NCBI RefSeq assembly: GCF_014641555.1
Contig: NZ_BMHY01000007.1
Location: 157,782-221,781 of the forward strand
Direction of reading: 5' to 3'
Length of the DNA stretch: 64,000 nt
DNA from: Paenibacillus radicis (ex Gao et al. 2016)
Lineage (GTDB): Bacteria; Bacillota; Bacilli; Paenibacillales; Paenibacillaceae
The notes beneath the pieces are model-generated. The model ran no database searches and was not told the DNA's origin. It saw only the letters and a program-made list of their open reading frames with translations. Below, one piece after another: positions 1 to 7,932 of this stretch. Position numbers and translations under genes: made by a program. Each line of letters begins with the position of its first letter. Within the stretch, counting starts at the first letter, position 1.

Positions 1-129
1 CAAGTTGTTAACCACAACGACGTAGGCCGCAGCGTTGATGAAACGCTTCGCGTACTGCAAGCTTTGCAATCCGGCGGTCTGTGCCCAATGAACTGGAAAC
101 CAGGCCAACAGCATTTGACTGCGAAGTAA
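1..129 (+). CDS. ahpC: AhpC peroxiredoxin, C-terminal fragment (cut by window start)
   Basis: The first 42 codons read as the C-terminal tail of the alkyl hydroperoxide reductase subunit C (typical 2-Cys peroxiredoxin), which reduces H2O2 and organic peroxides in the cytoplasm with AhpF as electron donor. The visible part carries the family motif VNHNDVGRSVDE, then GGLCPMNWKPG, in which the cysteine (28th visible residue) is the resolving cysteine. The start and the peroxidatic cysteine lie outside the window. A strong intrinsic terminator follows 14 bases after the stop, so this is the last gene of its transcript. Confidence 0.93.
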   Translation, partial: QVVNHNDVGRSVDETLRVLQALQSGGLCPMNWKPGQQHLTAK

Positions 130-143
130 GATTTGAAGAGAAA

Positions 144-173
144 GCCCGTGCCTTCCGGCACGGGCTTTTTTTT
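144..173 (+). terminator. Intrinsic terminator after ahpC
   Basis: A nine-pair stem GCCCGTGCC / GGCACGGGC with a four-base loop is followed directly by eight T residues. It ends the ahpC transcript. Confidence 0.93.
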
Positions 174-310
174 GGTTTTACTAGACCTTATCCGGGTAAA
201 TGTGCTTGTAAAGCAGGAATTTCGACCTCCGGCCTCGAATAAGTTTATTGAAACGAATCATTATCGTTCGCCGGCGTTATGCAGGCAGGCGTATAAGGAG
301 GGAGCCGTCA

Positions 311-727
311 ATGAGCTTCTGCTGCGGTGCAAGTATGATCGGCACGAAGGGAACGTTAAAGCATTTTCGGACCCATATCCATAATGTGCCTATTATGTTC
401 TGTCCGGTGTGTCACCGGGTAGAAATTCATTATCTCATCGAGAACGAATATGAAATATTAGCAGAATACGCGCACGGCGACGGCGCCGCGGAAGTGGATT
501 TTCAAGAGTATGTTGAACAGGAAAACAAAGCGCTGCTGGAAAACTGCGTCAATCACGAGAACGAGGATCCAATGGACGTCGTGCTTAGCCAGATTGATAT
601 GGCGCTGGATTTGCTGAGCTTTGCAGGACAGATCGGCGATATGGAATGGCAAGACCAATTGAAGAAACGGTTAGGCACCTTAAACGGCAGACGCAATAAG
701 TTGAGGCAGAGAAGAACTTCTGTTTAA
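311..727 (+). CDS. Small zinc-ribbon-like protein, uncharacterised (138 aa)
   Basis: The start is the ATG at 311 because AAGGAGGGAG lies 6 bases upstream; an in-frame ATG at 248 has no such site. Residues 1-40 contain a CC pair at 4-5 and a CPVC motif at 31-34 with several histidines between, suggesting a small zinc ribbon. The middle is acidic and helical, and the C-terminus (about 120-138) is strongly basic (GRRNKLRQRR). No enzyme motif is visible. It has its own terminator and is not obviously co-transcribed with sigI. A nucleic-acid or protein-binding role is possible from the composition, but the function is unknown. Confidence 0.7.
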   Translation: MSFCCGASMIGTKGTLKHFRTHIHNVPIMFCPVCHRVEIHYLIENEYEILAEYAHGDGAAEVDFQEYVEQENKALLENCVNHENEDPMDVVLSQIDMALDLLSFAGQIGDMEWQDQLKKRLGTLNGRRNKLRQRRTSV

Positions 728-748
728 TGTTGTTGATTGACCTGTGAT

Positions 749-771
749 GCCTCCTTTTACGGGAGGCTTTT
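749..771 (+). terminator. Intrinsic terminator after the zinc-ribbon gene
   Basis: Stem GCCTCC / GGGAGGC with a short TTTTAC loop, followed by TTTTCATTT. It lies 21 bases after the stop codon at 727. Confidence 0.75.
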
Positions 772-797
772 CATTTGCCGCCGCGAGGCGGCAAATG
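772..797. other. Perfect inverted repeat upstream of sigI
   Basis: CATTTGCCGCC and GGCGGCAAATG form a perfect 11-bp stem around GCGA. It abuts the preceding terminator and ends about 36 bp before the C-rich element of the putative sigI promoter. It may be a second hairpin of the terminator or an operator; the sequence alone does not decide. Confidence 0.6.
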
Positions 798-832
798 TCC
801 GTTTAAGCCTATTCTCATAAATTTAATATATT

Positions 833-861
833 ACCCCCTAAATCCATAAAACGTTATCGAT
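833..861 (+). promoter_or_regulatory. Possible SigI-type promoter of sigI-rsgI
   Basis: The element ACCCCC (833-838) is followed 19 bp later by CGAT (858-861), and the sigI ribosome site starts about 11 bp further on. Sigma-I promoters in Bacillus are known for a C-rich -35 element and a CGA-type -10 element, and sigI operons are autoregulated. The C-rich element fits, but the spacer is not verified against known promoters. Confidence 0.35.
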
Positions 862-886
862 ACATATAACAGAGAGGTGGAGCGGT

Positions 887-1702
887 TTGCTACTCTTATT
901 GTTCAAACGGTTTTTCGGAAAGACCGCTTCTCCGAAATCGGCAAATATGAAACAAAATAAAGCTCCTGAAGCCATTGTGACTCAGATTAGGCAAGGCGAT
1001 GACAGCTTGCGGGAGCAATTTATTTCCGATTACAGACCGTATATCGCCAAAGTAACCAGCCGGTTCTGTAAACGGTATGTAGACCCGACAAGGGATGATG
1101 AATTCAGCATTGCCTTGACGGCTTTTAATGAAGCGATTAATCAGTTCTCAACGGAATCTGGCCGATCCTTTCTTGGCTTTGCCGAGACGGTCATGAGACG
1201 CCGGCTGATCGACTTCGTGCGCAAGGAGCAAAGGCATACCCAATCGTTGCCATACAGCTCTTTCGAGATGCAGGATGAGGATGATCAGACCTACAATCCG
1301 ATTGAGACAAGACAGGCTTTGCAAGCCTATGAACTGAAGCTCGCTTCCGATGAGCGGAAGATGGAAATTCATGAATATAGCAAGGAGCTTGAAAGCTTCG
1401 GCATCTCATTCATGGAACTGGTAGACAGCTCGCCCAAGCATGCAGATTCCAGGCAAATGCTGCTCGGCATTGCCTCTACGCTTGCAGGCGAAACGCATCT
1501 GTTCGAGCATCTTCGCGCAAGCGGCAAGCTTCCGGTCAAAGAGCTGACAGAGCTTTGTGGCGTATCGCGAAAAACCGTCGAACGCAATCGGAAATATATA
1601 ATTGCAGTTTCTTTTTTATTACAAGGGTCGTATCCCTATTTATACGATTATTTGAACATACCGGGACAAGAGAGAGATATGAGTGAGGAGGCGGGAAGAT
1701 GA
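887..1702 (+). CDS. sigI: RNA polymerase sigma factor SigI
   Basis: This alternative sigma factor of the sigma-I family (271 aa) directs RNA polymerase to heat-shock or envelope/polysaccharide-responsive genes. Residues about 25-120 form the region-2-like core (IRQGDDSLREQFISDYRP, then RDDEFSIALTAFNEAI and FLGFAETVMRRRLIDFVRKE). The C-terminal part holds a helix-turn-helix ending in VSRKTVERNRKYI, as in SigI rather than ECF factors. The start is TTG at 887 with AGAGGTGG 6-7 bases upstream. The stop overlaps the ATG of rsgI (ATGA), indicating translational coupling with its anti-sigma factor. Confidence 0.93.
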   Translation: MLLLLFKRFFGKTASPKSANMKQNKAPEAIVTQIRQGDDSLREQFISDYRPYIAKVTSRFCKRYVDPTRDDEFSIALTAFNEAINQFSTESGRSFLGFAETVMRRRLIDFVRKEQRHTQSLPYSSFEMQDEDDQTYNPIETRQALQAYELKLASDERKMEIHEYSKELESFGISFMELVDSSPKHADSRQMLLGIASTLAGETHLFEHLRASGKLPVKELTELCGVSRKTVERNRKYIIAVSFLLQGSYPYLYDYLNIPGQERDMSEEAGR

Positions 1703-3042
1703 ATCGCGGTGTCGTAATGCAAGTAAACGGGAAACAGGCAGTCTTGATGACAGCGGACGGCAGATTCGTATCTATCCCGCTGAAGGAGAAAGTCCAGATT
1801 GGCGAAGAGATTCTCTTCGAAGCGAATACAGGGGCGGGCACCGGTGTTGCCGCTCATAAGCCGAGAAGAAAGCGCAGCTACTGGTACGCTGGAGCTGCAG
1901 CCGCGATCATCCTGCTCATCCTGCCGATCCTCTTTTTCGTCCAAAGCGATAGTCATCCTGTTGTCGCTTATGTCAGCATGGATATCAATCCGAGTATCGA
2001 AATCGGTGTTGATGCGAAGAAAAAAGTGTGGGAACTGCGTGCTCTGAATGAAGATGGCAATAAAATCATTGAAAATATAGCTTTTAAGGGCAAGCCGATC
2101 GAACAGGTTGCCGATTCGATTATGCAAAATATTGCGGGAGCCCATTATTTGAGCGGCTCGGAGAAAGATATCGTTATTACAAGTTTGCTCCTGAATCCGA
2201 GTGTTGGTCCCGATTTTGAAGCTGCTTTGGCACTGCAAGTCGACCAAGCGATCAAACGAATGATAAGCCAATTGACGCTCGATACGAAAACTACGATTAC
2301 GGCGCTGTCGATTCCAGTCGAACTCCGCGATGAGGCGGCTATTAATGGAATCTCCTCAGGAAAGATGGCCGTCTATTTGATGGCAAAGGCAGAAGGCTAT
2401 GCGATACCAATAGAGTCCTTAAAGCAGCAGTCCATCGATAAGGTGACAGAGCCGATCGGCGGGGTGAATACGATTGTCGAGCAGTCCGATCATACAAGCA
2501 AAGAAAAGCTGAAGGAGCTTGTGGACAAAGAGAAGCAGGAGAATGCGGCAAAGAAAGACAAGGGAAATACAGTGCCAATTCCGGTCAAACCAGCAACCGA
2601 CGGCGGTAAGCAGGCGACCGCAACGATTACGAACAAACCGGGTAAGCCGTCTGCTACGCCCGGCAAATCACCTGTGCGCAAGCCGGAAACGCCGCATAAA
2701 CCGAATAAGCCAAAGGAACCAGACAAAAAAAGTGACTGGAAGGAACAAAAGGACAGGCATAAAGCAGGAGGATCCGGCAAAGAACGCGAAGGTAAAACCA
2801 GAGGCGATCACCGGACCTGGGATGGGCACAAGCGTGATAAAAAGGATAAAGAGGTCCGGGGGAGCAGGAGCGGCGATCACGACTGGAACACGGGCAATGG
2901 GAAAGACAAGGGCAAACAAAAGGATAAGAGAGAAGATCAGGACAAGGGGCATAGTAGAGGGAGCGGCAAAAACGGTAAAAACTCGGATAACGAACGTAAG
3001 GGAAAAGGCCGTCAACATGGCAATGGAGAAAGAGTCGCGTAG
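1699..3042 (+). CDS. rsgI: Membrane anti-sigma-I factor RsgI
   Basis: This single-pass membrane protein (447 aa) would sequester SigI. Residues 1-50 form the cytoplasmic RsgI N-terminal domain (MNRGVVMQVNGKQAVLMT), and a transmembrane helix spans about 62-81. The extracytoplasmic domain begins with AYVSMDINPSIEIG; the Asn97-Pro98 bond is at the position known in RsgI proteins for autoproteolysis. From about residue 265 to the end the protein is low-complexity, rich in Lys, Asp, Arg and Gly with many prolines at first, instead of the carbohydrate-binding domains of clostridial RsgI proteins. It overlaps sigI by four bases. Possible signals are envelope polymers or heat, but the sequence does not say. 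Confidence 0.92.
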   Translation: MNRGVVMQVNGKQAVLMTADGRFVSIPLKEKVQIGEEILFEANTGAGTGVAAHKPRRKRSYWYAGAAAAIILLILPILFFVQSDSHPVVAYVSMDINPSIEIGVDAKKKVWELRALNEDGNKIIENIAFKGKPIEQVADSIMQNIAGAHYLSGSEKDIVITSLLLNPSVGPDFEAALALQVDQAIKRMISQLTLDTKTTITALSIPVELRDEAAINGISSGKMAVYLMAKAEGYAIPIESLKQQSIDKVTEPIGGVNTIVEQSDHTSKEKLKELVDKEKQENAAKKDKGNTVPIPVKPATDGGKQATATITNKPGKPSATPGKSPVRKPETPHKPNKPKEPDKKSDWKEQKDRHKAGGSGKEREGKTRGDHRTWDGHKRDKKDKEVRGSRSGDHDWNTGNGKDKGKQKDKREDQDKGHSRGSGKNGKNSDNERKGKGRQHGNGERVA

Positions 3043-3177
3043 CATGAAATTGTAAAAAATATTAGGCTTGCAGGGGGAAATTTCCTTTATAACGAAACAT
3101 TCCTAGTACCCTTTAAGTCTAGTATAGGTGTACAGTCACAGGAAAAATGTCACCCATCTATTTCTATCATAACCATA

Positions 3178-3187
3178 TTTCGACAAA
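3178..3187 (-). promoter_or_regulatory. Spo0A box (0A box) upstream of kinase promoter
   Basis: On the minus strand this reads TTTGTCGAAA, a perfect match to the known Spo0A box TTTGTCRAAW. It lies 8 bp upstream of the -35 hexamer of the promoter at 3196-3225, a position from which Spo0A~P could activate or modulate transcription of the kinase gene. Confidence 0.6.
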
Positions 3188-3195
3188 GTTTCCGA

Positions 3196-3225
3196 TTGAC
3201 ATCTATTGTTAACAAAATTTATGAT
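3196..3225 (+). promoter_or_regulatory. Sigma-A promoter of the PAS kinase gene
   Basis: TTGACA (3196-3201), an 18-bp spacer and TATGAT (3220-3225) closely match the housekeeping consensus. The ribosome site of the kinase gene begins 36 bp downstream of the -10 element. Confidence 0.7.
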
Positions 3226-3276
3226 TAAATAAATATTTGCAATGATGTCTACAGATTTGCCGGGGAGGAGTTTATG

Positions 3277-4656
3277 ATGCAGCTGATTCGAAAGCGCTAT
3301 TTCCCGGCGCTTGCCGAATATGTTAAAAGTGGAAAAGAAGTGTCCCTTTACAAGGCATCGGAGCTCGGTACTGATTTGCATGGCATGCATCCAGAGGAAG
3401 TTATCGCTATACATGAAGAGTGCATGCTAATCATCGTGGCGAATGTCGATTCCGACGAAGCGATCCAGCTTTATAATCGTTCTTTTATTTTTCTGATTGA
3501 AGTAATCGTCACTCTGCGTTTGCATGGTATTCCGGAAAAATCGTCGGAACAGCGTTTTACCGAAATGCGCGAAATGCTGTTTCGTTCCAATCGTTCGTTC
3601 GAAATGGTTAAAAATAAATATGAAAATGTGTTGCAGCATATGGATAACGGCATTGCGTTGTTTGACAGCGATGGAATTCTATCTTTTATCAACGTTCAAA
3701 TGGCAAAGATGCTGGATATACCACGCAAGACTCTAATTGGCTGCAACCTTAATGAAATTTTGACGCATAGGCAGCTCAGTACGGCCACCAAGAAAGTGAT
3801 CGTGCGGCTTTACAAGGAAATGTTTCTACGCCGAAGCGGGTATTATGAGTTTCAGGACAAGGATGGCAAGCATTTGCTTGTCACCGTTACATACGGCGAT
3901 CAGCTGGAAGGCGATTTTTTGATCAACGTCAAGGATGTCTCTGAATACAAACAAATCGAGCAAACAGCGCTGCAGAACGACAAGCTGGCTATGCTGGGAC
4001 GGATGTCCGCAGCTATTGCCCATGAAATAAGAAATCCGTTAACCTCCATCAGAGGTTTTATCCAGCTTCTCCGTCCCTACTTAATGCAGCTTGGCAAGGA
4101 AGAGTATGCGCGTATTATACTTGCGGAAATCGACCGGGCCAACGATATCATTTATGAATTTCTGAACTCATCCAAACCTTCTGCTCCTATGAAAAAGTCT
4201 GTATCGATCAACCGTCTGATTAATGAAGTGGTATTGCTTTCTGAGAGTGAAGCGTTAATGCGTAATTGTCATTTCCAAGTTGAAACCTATGATGAGGATA
4301 CCGAAGTGATGGTATCGATCGACGTCAAGCAAATTAAACAAGTGATTCTGAACATTTTGAAAAATTCATTAGACGCCATCGATGAAGTCAGTGACCAGCG
4401 AAGGGGGAGAATTGATATCATCACCCGTTCCGACGGTCAGAACGCCGAGATCACAATAAGAGACAACGGCAAAGGAATGGACAGAGCGACATTGGCTCGC
4501 CTATTTGATCCGTTCTTTACGACAAAGGAAGCGGGAACCGGTCTGGGTCTGTCGGTAAGTTACCGAATTATCCGCAATCACGGGGGCTCTATCCGTGTCG
4601 ATAGCCTGGAAGGAAGCGGCACATCGTTTACAATCTATTTGCCATTAACCGAATAA
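3277..4656 (+). CDS. Soluble PAS sensor histidine kinase with RsbU_N/KaiA-like N-terminal domain
   Basis: A cytoplasmic kinase of about 460 aa with no transmembrane segment. Residues about 1-85 resemble the helical RsbU N-terminal/KaiA-like domain (LYKASELGTDLHGMHPEEVIAIHEE). A PAS domain follows (about 110-225; DNGIALFDSDGILSFIN), then HisKA with the phospho-acceptor His at about 249 (AAIAHEIRNPLTSIRGF) and HATPase_c (NILKNSLDAI, DNGKGM, GTGLGLS). The HisKA sequence is of the sporulation-kinase type. ATG 3277 is preferred because GGGGAGGAG lies 6 bases upstream; ATG 3274 is also possible. No partner regulator is adjacent, which fits an orphan phosphorelay kinase, and a Spo0A box precedes the promoter. 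It stands alone between its promoter and a terminator. Confidence 0.88.
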   Translation: MQLIRKRYFPALAEYVKSGKEVSLYKASELGTDLHGMHPEEVIAIHEECMLIIVANVDSDEAIQLYNRSFIFLIEVIVTLRLHGIPEKSSEQRFTEMREMLFRSNRSFEMVKNKYENVLQHMDNGIALFDSDGILSFINVQMAKMLDIPRKTLIGCNLNEILTHRQLSTATKKVIVRLYKEMFLRRSGYYEFQDKDGKHLLVTVTYGDQLEGDFLINVKDVSEYKQIEQTALQNDKLAMLGRMSAAIAHEIRNPLTSIRGFIQLLRPYLMQLGKEEYARIILAEIDRANDIIYEFLNSSKPSAPMKKSVSINRLINEVVLLSESEALMRNCHFQVETYDEDTEVMVSIDVKQIKQVILNILKNSLDAIDEVSDQRRGRIDIITRSDGQNAEITIRDNGKGMDRATLARLFDPFFTTKEAGTGLGLSVSYRIIRNHGGSIRVDSLEGSGTSFTIYLPLTE

Positions 4657-4664
4657 ACGATTAG

Positions 4665-4694
4665 AATCGGGGTATACACCCCGATTTTGTTTTT
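4665..4694 (+). terminator. Intrinsic terminator after the kinase gene
   Basis: AATCGGGG / CCCCGATT stem with a TATAC-type loop, followed by TTGTTTTT. It ends 18 bases before the pepA start, so it may also lie in the pepA leader. Confidence 0.85.
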
Positions 4695-4712
4695 GAAAGA
4701 GAGGAATTTTTG

Positions 4713-6218
4713 ATGAGCACATCATTTACATATGAGACAACGGCTTCGGCCGGTTCGGCAGAAGCTATCGTTCGTCTAATTAGCCCTTCTGAACTGAAGG
4801 ATCAGGCTGCGCAATGGGTACAGCCGCAAATCGACAACGCTTTACGCGCCGCTCAAACAAAAGGGCTGTTCAGAGGCGAGCTTGAACAAGCGGAGACATT
4901 CGCTACGCTGGGACTCCATTCGGCCAACCATATCGTATTCGTTGGCATAGGCGAGGAGGCAGGGCTTGACGAACTGCGGCTAGCAGGTGCTGTTGCAGCT
5001 AAAGCGATTATGAAACTTAAAGCGCAATCGGTACAGCTGCTGCTGCCGCAAAGTATTCTGGCAGGCAAGCTGTCGCCGGGAGCTGCAGCCCAGGCGTTGA
5101 CGGAGGGTCTAAGGCTGGCGGTGCATGACAGGCTGCCTGAGCTGCGTAACGAGAAGCAGCGCTATTCGCTTGCGAAGCTAACCTTTGCTCCAGCAGCTGA
5201 ACTTGCTGATCCCGAAAGCTTTGCCCGTCAATGGGCGAACGGTATCGCGCTGGGCCATACGGTGGCCGATGGCGTTATTGCAGCTCGTGATTTAACGAAT
5301 ATGGCTGGAAACCGTCTTCTTCCAGAAGGCTTAGCTACCTATGCAGAGGATTTGGCCCGGGAATATGATTTGGATATTGAGATCATCGATGAATGGACAG
5401 CACTTGAGCAAGGGATGGGCGGCTTGCTCGCCGTTGGTCAAGGTAGCGTCCACCCGCCGCGAATGATCGTGCTTCATTATAAAGGAGCTCCCGATGATGC
5501 AGAGACTTGGGGACTGATCGGCAAGGGCATTACGTTCGATACGGGCGGCATCTCGCTGAAAAAAGCAGCGGGCATGGAGGAGATGATCTCCGATATGGGC
5601 GGTGCAGCAGCGGTATTGGGCGCGATGCGCGTCATCGGTGAGTTGAAGCCTTCCGTTAATATTATCGCGGTAGTGCCTACAGCTGAGAACATGCCTTCAG
5701 ATCGCGCATTCAAACCGGGCGATATCATTAAGATGATGAACGGTTTGACCGTTGAAGTCGTCAACACCGATGCAGAAGGACGTCTAGTCCTTGGCGATGG
5801 CTTGACGACAGCAATCCGCCGCGGCGCCACCAAGCTCGTCGATATTGCGACGCTGACCGGTGCTGTTCTGGCTGCGCTTGGCATTGAAGCGACAGGTGCG
5901 ATAACGAACAATGAAGCACTGATGGAACAAGTGAAGCGGGCTTCGGAGCGGAGCGGCGAGCGGGTATGGCAGCTTCCGGCTTATCCGGAATACAAGAAGC
6001 AGTTGAACAGCGACGCTGCCGATTTGAAAAACAGCGGGGGCCGCTATGCAGGCACGATTACCGGCGGCTTGTTTGTCGGTGCATTTGCTGAGGATCTGCC
6101 TTGGGTTCATCTGGATATCGCGGGAACCGCCTTTTTGGACCGCAGCAGAGGCTGGGAGCCAAAGGGAGCTACTGGTGTAATGGTGCGTACTTTAGTGGAA
6201 TTGGTAACGGAAAATTAA
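4713..6218 (+). CDS. pepA: Leucyl aminopeptidase, M17 family
   Basis: A cytoplasmic di-metal exopeptidase of 501 aa that releases N-terminal amino acids from peptides. The N-terminal half is the variable macro-like domain. The catalytic half has the M17 signatures GKGITFDTGGISLK (about residues 271-284) and NTDAEGRLVLGDGL, which supply the two-metal ligands and catalytic Lys/Arg. Length is normal for PepA. The ATG at 4713 is chosen over the TTG just before it because GAGAGG is 9 bases upstream. A short GC hairpin separates it from yojF; partial read-through into yojF-bshB2 is possible. Confidence 0.95.
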   Translation: MSTSFTYETTASAGSAEAIVRLISPSELKDQAAQWVQPQIDNALRAAQTKGLFRGELEQAETFATLGLHSANHIVFVGIGEEAGLDELRLAGAVAAKAIMKLKAQSVQLLLPQSILAGKLSPGAAAQALTEGLRLAVHDRLPELRNEKQRYSLAKLTFAPAAELADPESFARQWANGIALGHTVADGVIAARDLTNMAGNRLLPEGLATYAEDLAREYDLDIEIIDEWTALEQGMGGLLAVGQGSVHPPRMIVLHYKGAPDDAETWGLIGKGITFDTGGISLKKAAGMEEMISDMGGAAAVLGAMRVIGELKPSVNIIAVVPTAENMPSDRAFKPGDIIKMMNGLTVEVVNTDAEGRLVLGDGLTTAIRRGATKLVDIATLTGAVLAALGIEATGAITNNEALMEQVKRASERSGERVWQLPAYPEYKKQLNSDAADLKNSGGRYAGTITGGLFVGAFAEDLPWVHLDIAGTAFLDRSRGWEPKGATGVMVRTLVELVTEN

Positions 6219-6223
6219 ATAGG

Positions 6224-6243
6224 CGGCGGCCTTCTGGCCGCCG
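6224..6243 (+). terminator. GC stem-loop between pepA and yojF
   Basis: CGGCGGCC, TTCT loop, GGCCGCCG. The eight-pair stem is perfect but is followed only by TTCAATATT, so termination may be incomplete. Confidence 0.5.
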
Positions 6244-6274
6244 TTCAATATTGGCTTTGGGAAGGAGCAACGGC

Positions 6275-6619
6275 ATGCAGCTCATTAATCAGAAGAGAGT
6301 CCAGCAACGAATCGATGCCTGGAAGGATCAGTCGCTATATGTACATGTCGAGATGACATCGGGAGCTTATGCAGCTCATAATGACAGTTCGAAGCATCCG
6401 GCGGCTACTTTTATTACGAATGCTGTTATTCACTATTCGGCAGGCTCTATTGCAGGAGAAGGTCCGTATCGAGTGGGGCTTAAAGCCGCGACCGGCTGGA
6501 TCTATTCCGAAGGATTGACGCATTGGGACGAGCTGGATGAAGAACGGCTCATATTAGCTGGTCATGATAGTCAGGGTAAGCTTGTAGTTGCTTTACAGCT
6601 AAGTCCAAGCCCGTTTTAG
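6275..6619 (+). CDS. yojF: YojF family protein (DUF1806)
   Basis: A protein of 114 aa of the YojF/DUF1806 family, usually encoded directly before the bacillithiol deacetylase BshB2, as here. The biochemical role is not established. Visible features are the compact alpha/beta sequence with HVEMTSGAYAAH and HYSAGSIAGEGPYRVGL. The start is ATG 6275 with GAAGGAGC about 6 bases upstream; the longer frame from 6101 overlaps pepA and is unlikely. The stop is 30 bases before bshB2, so the two genes form an operon. Confidence 0.88.
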   Translation: MQLINQKRVQQRIDAWKDQSLYVHVEMTSGAYAAHNDSSKHPAATFITNAVIHYSAGSIAGEGPYRVGLKAATGWIYSEGLTHWDELDEERLILAGHDSQGKLVVALQLSPSPF

Positions 6620-6649
6620 AGAAACAAGGTAAGAGAGGAGCACATATCG

Positions 6650-7321
6650 ATGGCAACTTTTCAACCGTATCAACGCATTCTCGTCATTTTGCCGCATCCG
6701 GACGATGAAGCCTTCGGGCTGTCAGGAACGCTGGCTAAAGCGATCGAGAATGGCGCGCATGTCACCTATGGCTGCTTAACGCTTGGCGAAATGGGCCGGA
6801 CGATGGGAATTCCGCCTTTTGCCAACCGCGTAACACTGCCTAAATTCCGCCAGAAGGAGCTGGAGGAGTCTTGTCTTGCGATTGGTATCCAAGATTTAAG
6901 GCTGCTTGGCTTTCATGATAAAATGATTGAATTCGAGGATCAGGACAAGCTGGATGAAACGCTCGATGCATTGATCAAGGAAGTTGCGCCGGAAGTTATC
7001 ATTACATTCTATCCCGGATACAGCGTCCATCCCGATCACGATGCGACAGGCGCTGCCGTCGTAAGAACAGTGGGCCGGTTGCCAGCCAATGAGCGTCCGC
7101 CGGTATTGTGCTTGGCCTTCTCGAGAAATACTGTAGAGAATATCGGTGAGCCTGACGTTCATAATGATGTAAACAACTTTTTGGAGCAAAAGATCGCTTC
7201 GGTGCTTGCGCACCGCTCGCAGTTCCAGATCAAGGAGCTTGAAGGGCCTGACAACTGGAAGCGCAAAGAAGTCCGTGAGCGCTTCGGAACTGAACATTTT
7301 TGGACGTATAAATTTAAATAA
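6650..7321 (+). CDS. bshB2: Bacillithiol biosynthesis deacetylase BshB2
   Basis: A PIG-L/LmbE-family zinc N-acetylglucosaminyl-L-malate deacetylase of 223 aa. It removes acetate from GlcNAc-malate to give GlcN-malate, the second step of bacillithiol synthesis. The zinc-binding motif PHPDDE is at residues 15-20 and the second conserved motif HPDHD at about 127-131; the sequence YGCLTLGEMGRTMG is typical of BshB2. It pairs with yojF upstream as in Bacillus and ends in a terminator. bshA and bshC are not in this window. Confidence 0.92.
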   Translation: MATFQPYQRILVILPHPDDEAFGLSGTLAKAIENGAHVTYGCLTLGEMGRTMGIPPFANRVTLPKFRQKELEESCLAIGIQDLRLLGFHDKMIEFEDQDKLDETLDALIKEVAPEVIITFYPGYSVHPDHDATGAAVVRTVGRLPANERPPVLCLAFSRNTVENIGEPDVHNDVNNFLEQKIASVLAHRSQFQIKELEGPDNWKRKEVRERFGTEHFWTYKFK

Positions 7322-7329
7322 ACAACAAG

Positions 7330-7370
7330 AATCCGCTGGCTGTGAGAGTTGGCGGATTTTTTTTTATTAC
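7330..7370 (+). terminator. Intrinsic terminator after bshB2
   Basis: AATCCGC and GCGGATT form the outer stem around a 15-17 base loop, followed by a run of nine or more T residues. It marks the left edge of the A+T-rich island. Confidence 0.8.
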
Positions 7371-7405
7371 TAAAGGTATGAAAAGATAGAAGGTTCTTAG
7401 CCCAT

Positions 7406-7669
7406 ATGCTTCTTTGGGGTGAAAAGCTGCTTTTCCCAACAGATAGTGCATCCGGGAAAAATGGTTACTACTCATACAATGGTCATGGGGATGTAATCTA
7501 GATTACGGATAGTACTGGTGCTACTATTAACAAATATGAATATGACATTTGGGGTAACATTTTAACCCAGACAGAAGAAATGTCTAATCCCTTTAAATAT
7601 ACAGGGGAATATTATGATCAACAGAATATCAACAAAGCTATACAAATAACTGTCTTCAGGTCTCAGTAA
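7406..7669 (+). pseudogene. Rhs/YD-repeat core fragment, broken
   Basis: In one frame this stretch encodes the end of an Rhs-type core: LLWGEKLLFPTDSASGKNG, YYSYNGHGDVI, then ITDSTGATINKYEYDIWGNI and NPFKYTGEYYD. These match the conserved 'NGHGDV ... YDIWGN ... KYAGEYYD' block of large Rhs/YD-repeat toxin-delivery proteins. It is a remnant: there is no start or upstream YD repeats, a TAG stop at 7499-7501 replaces what is normally a Gln/Val-type codon, and the usual following YYLRARYYDP motif is lost. Base composition is clearly more A+T-rich than bshB2. Confidence 0.8.
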
Positions 7670-7932
7670 ATATACTGGGGGATGGTAAACTTTATTATGG
7701 TGTCGATTTAAACAGATTTCTTAATAGATATGACTACTTGATTCCCAATGCCGCAGCAAATGCATTTGAATCGCTCTTTTACAATAATGCATTTACCAAA
7801 GCAGCGTATCGATCGCAGCTAAATAGTGAATACAAATATTATAATAATATGAATTGGTTGAGAAAAAGAGGGACTCAGGCTAAATTTCATATGTTTAGAA
7901 TTGATATCCTGTTAGGGAGAGAGCCCGGATGA
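7618..7932 (+). pseudogene. Probable C-terminal tip frame of the Rhs relic
   Basis: A frame open from 7618 to the stop at 7930-7932 continues past the broken Rhs core in a different phase. It encodes a tail rich in Tyr and Asn (GDGKLYYGVDLNRFLNRYDY, then SLFYNNAFTKAAYRSQLNSE and NWLRKRGTQAKFHMFRID). There is no convincing start; a TTG at 7738 lacks a ribosome site. Its position directly after the Rhs core and its ATGA overlap with the next gene suggest it is the toxin tip of the former polymorphic toxin. No nuclease or other toxin family was recognised. Confidence 0.5.

Noticed and set aside
133..384. 83-codon frame starting in the ahpC terminator
   Set aside because: It runs through the terminator and overlaps the zinc-ribbon gene in another phase; no ribosome site.
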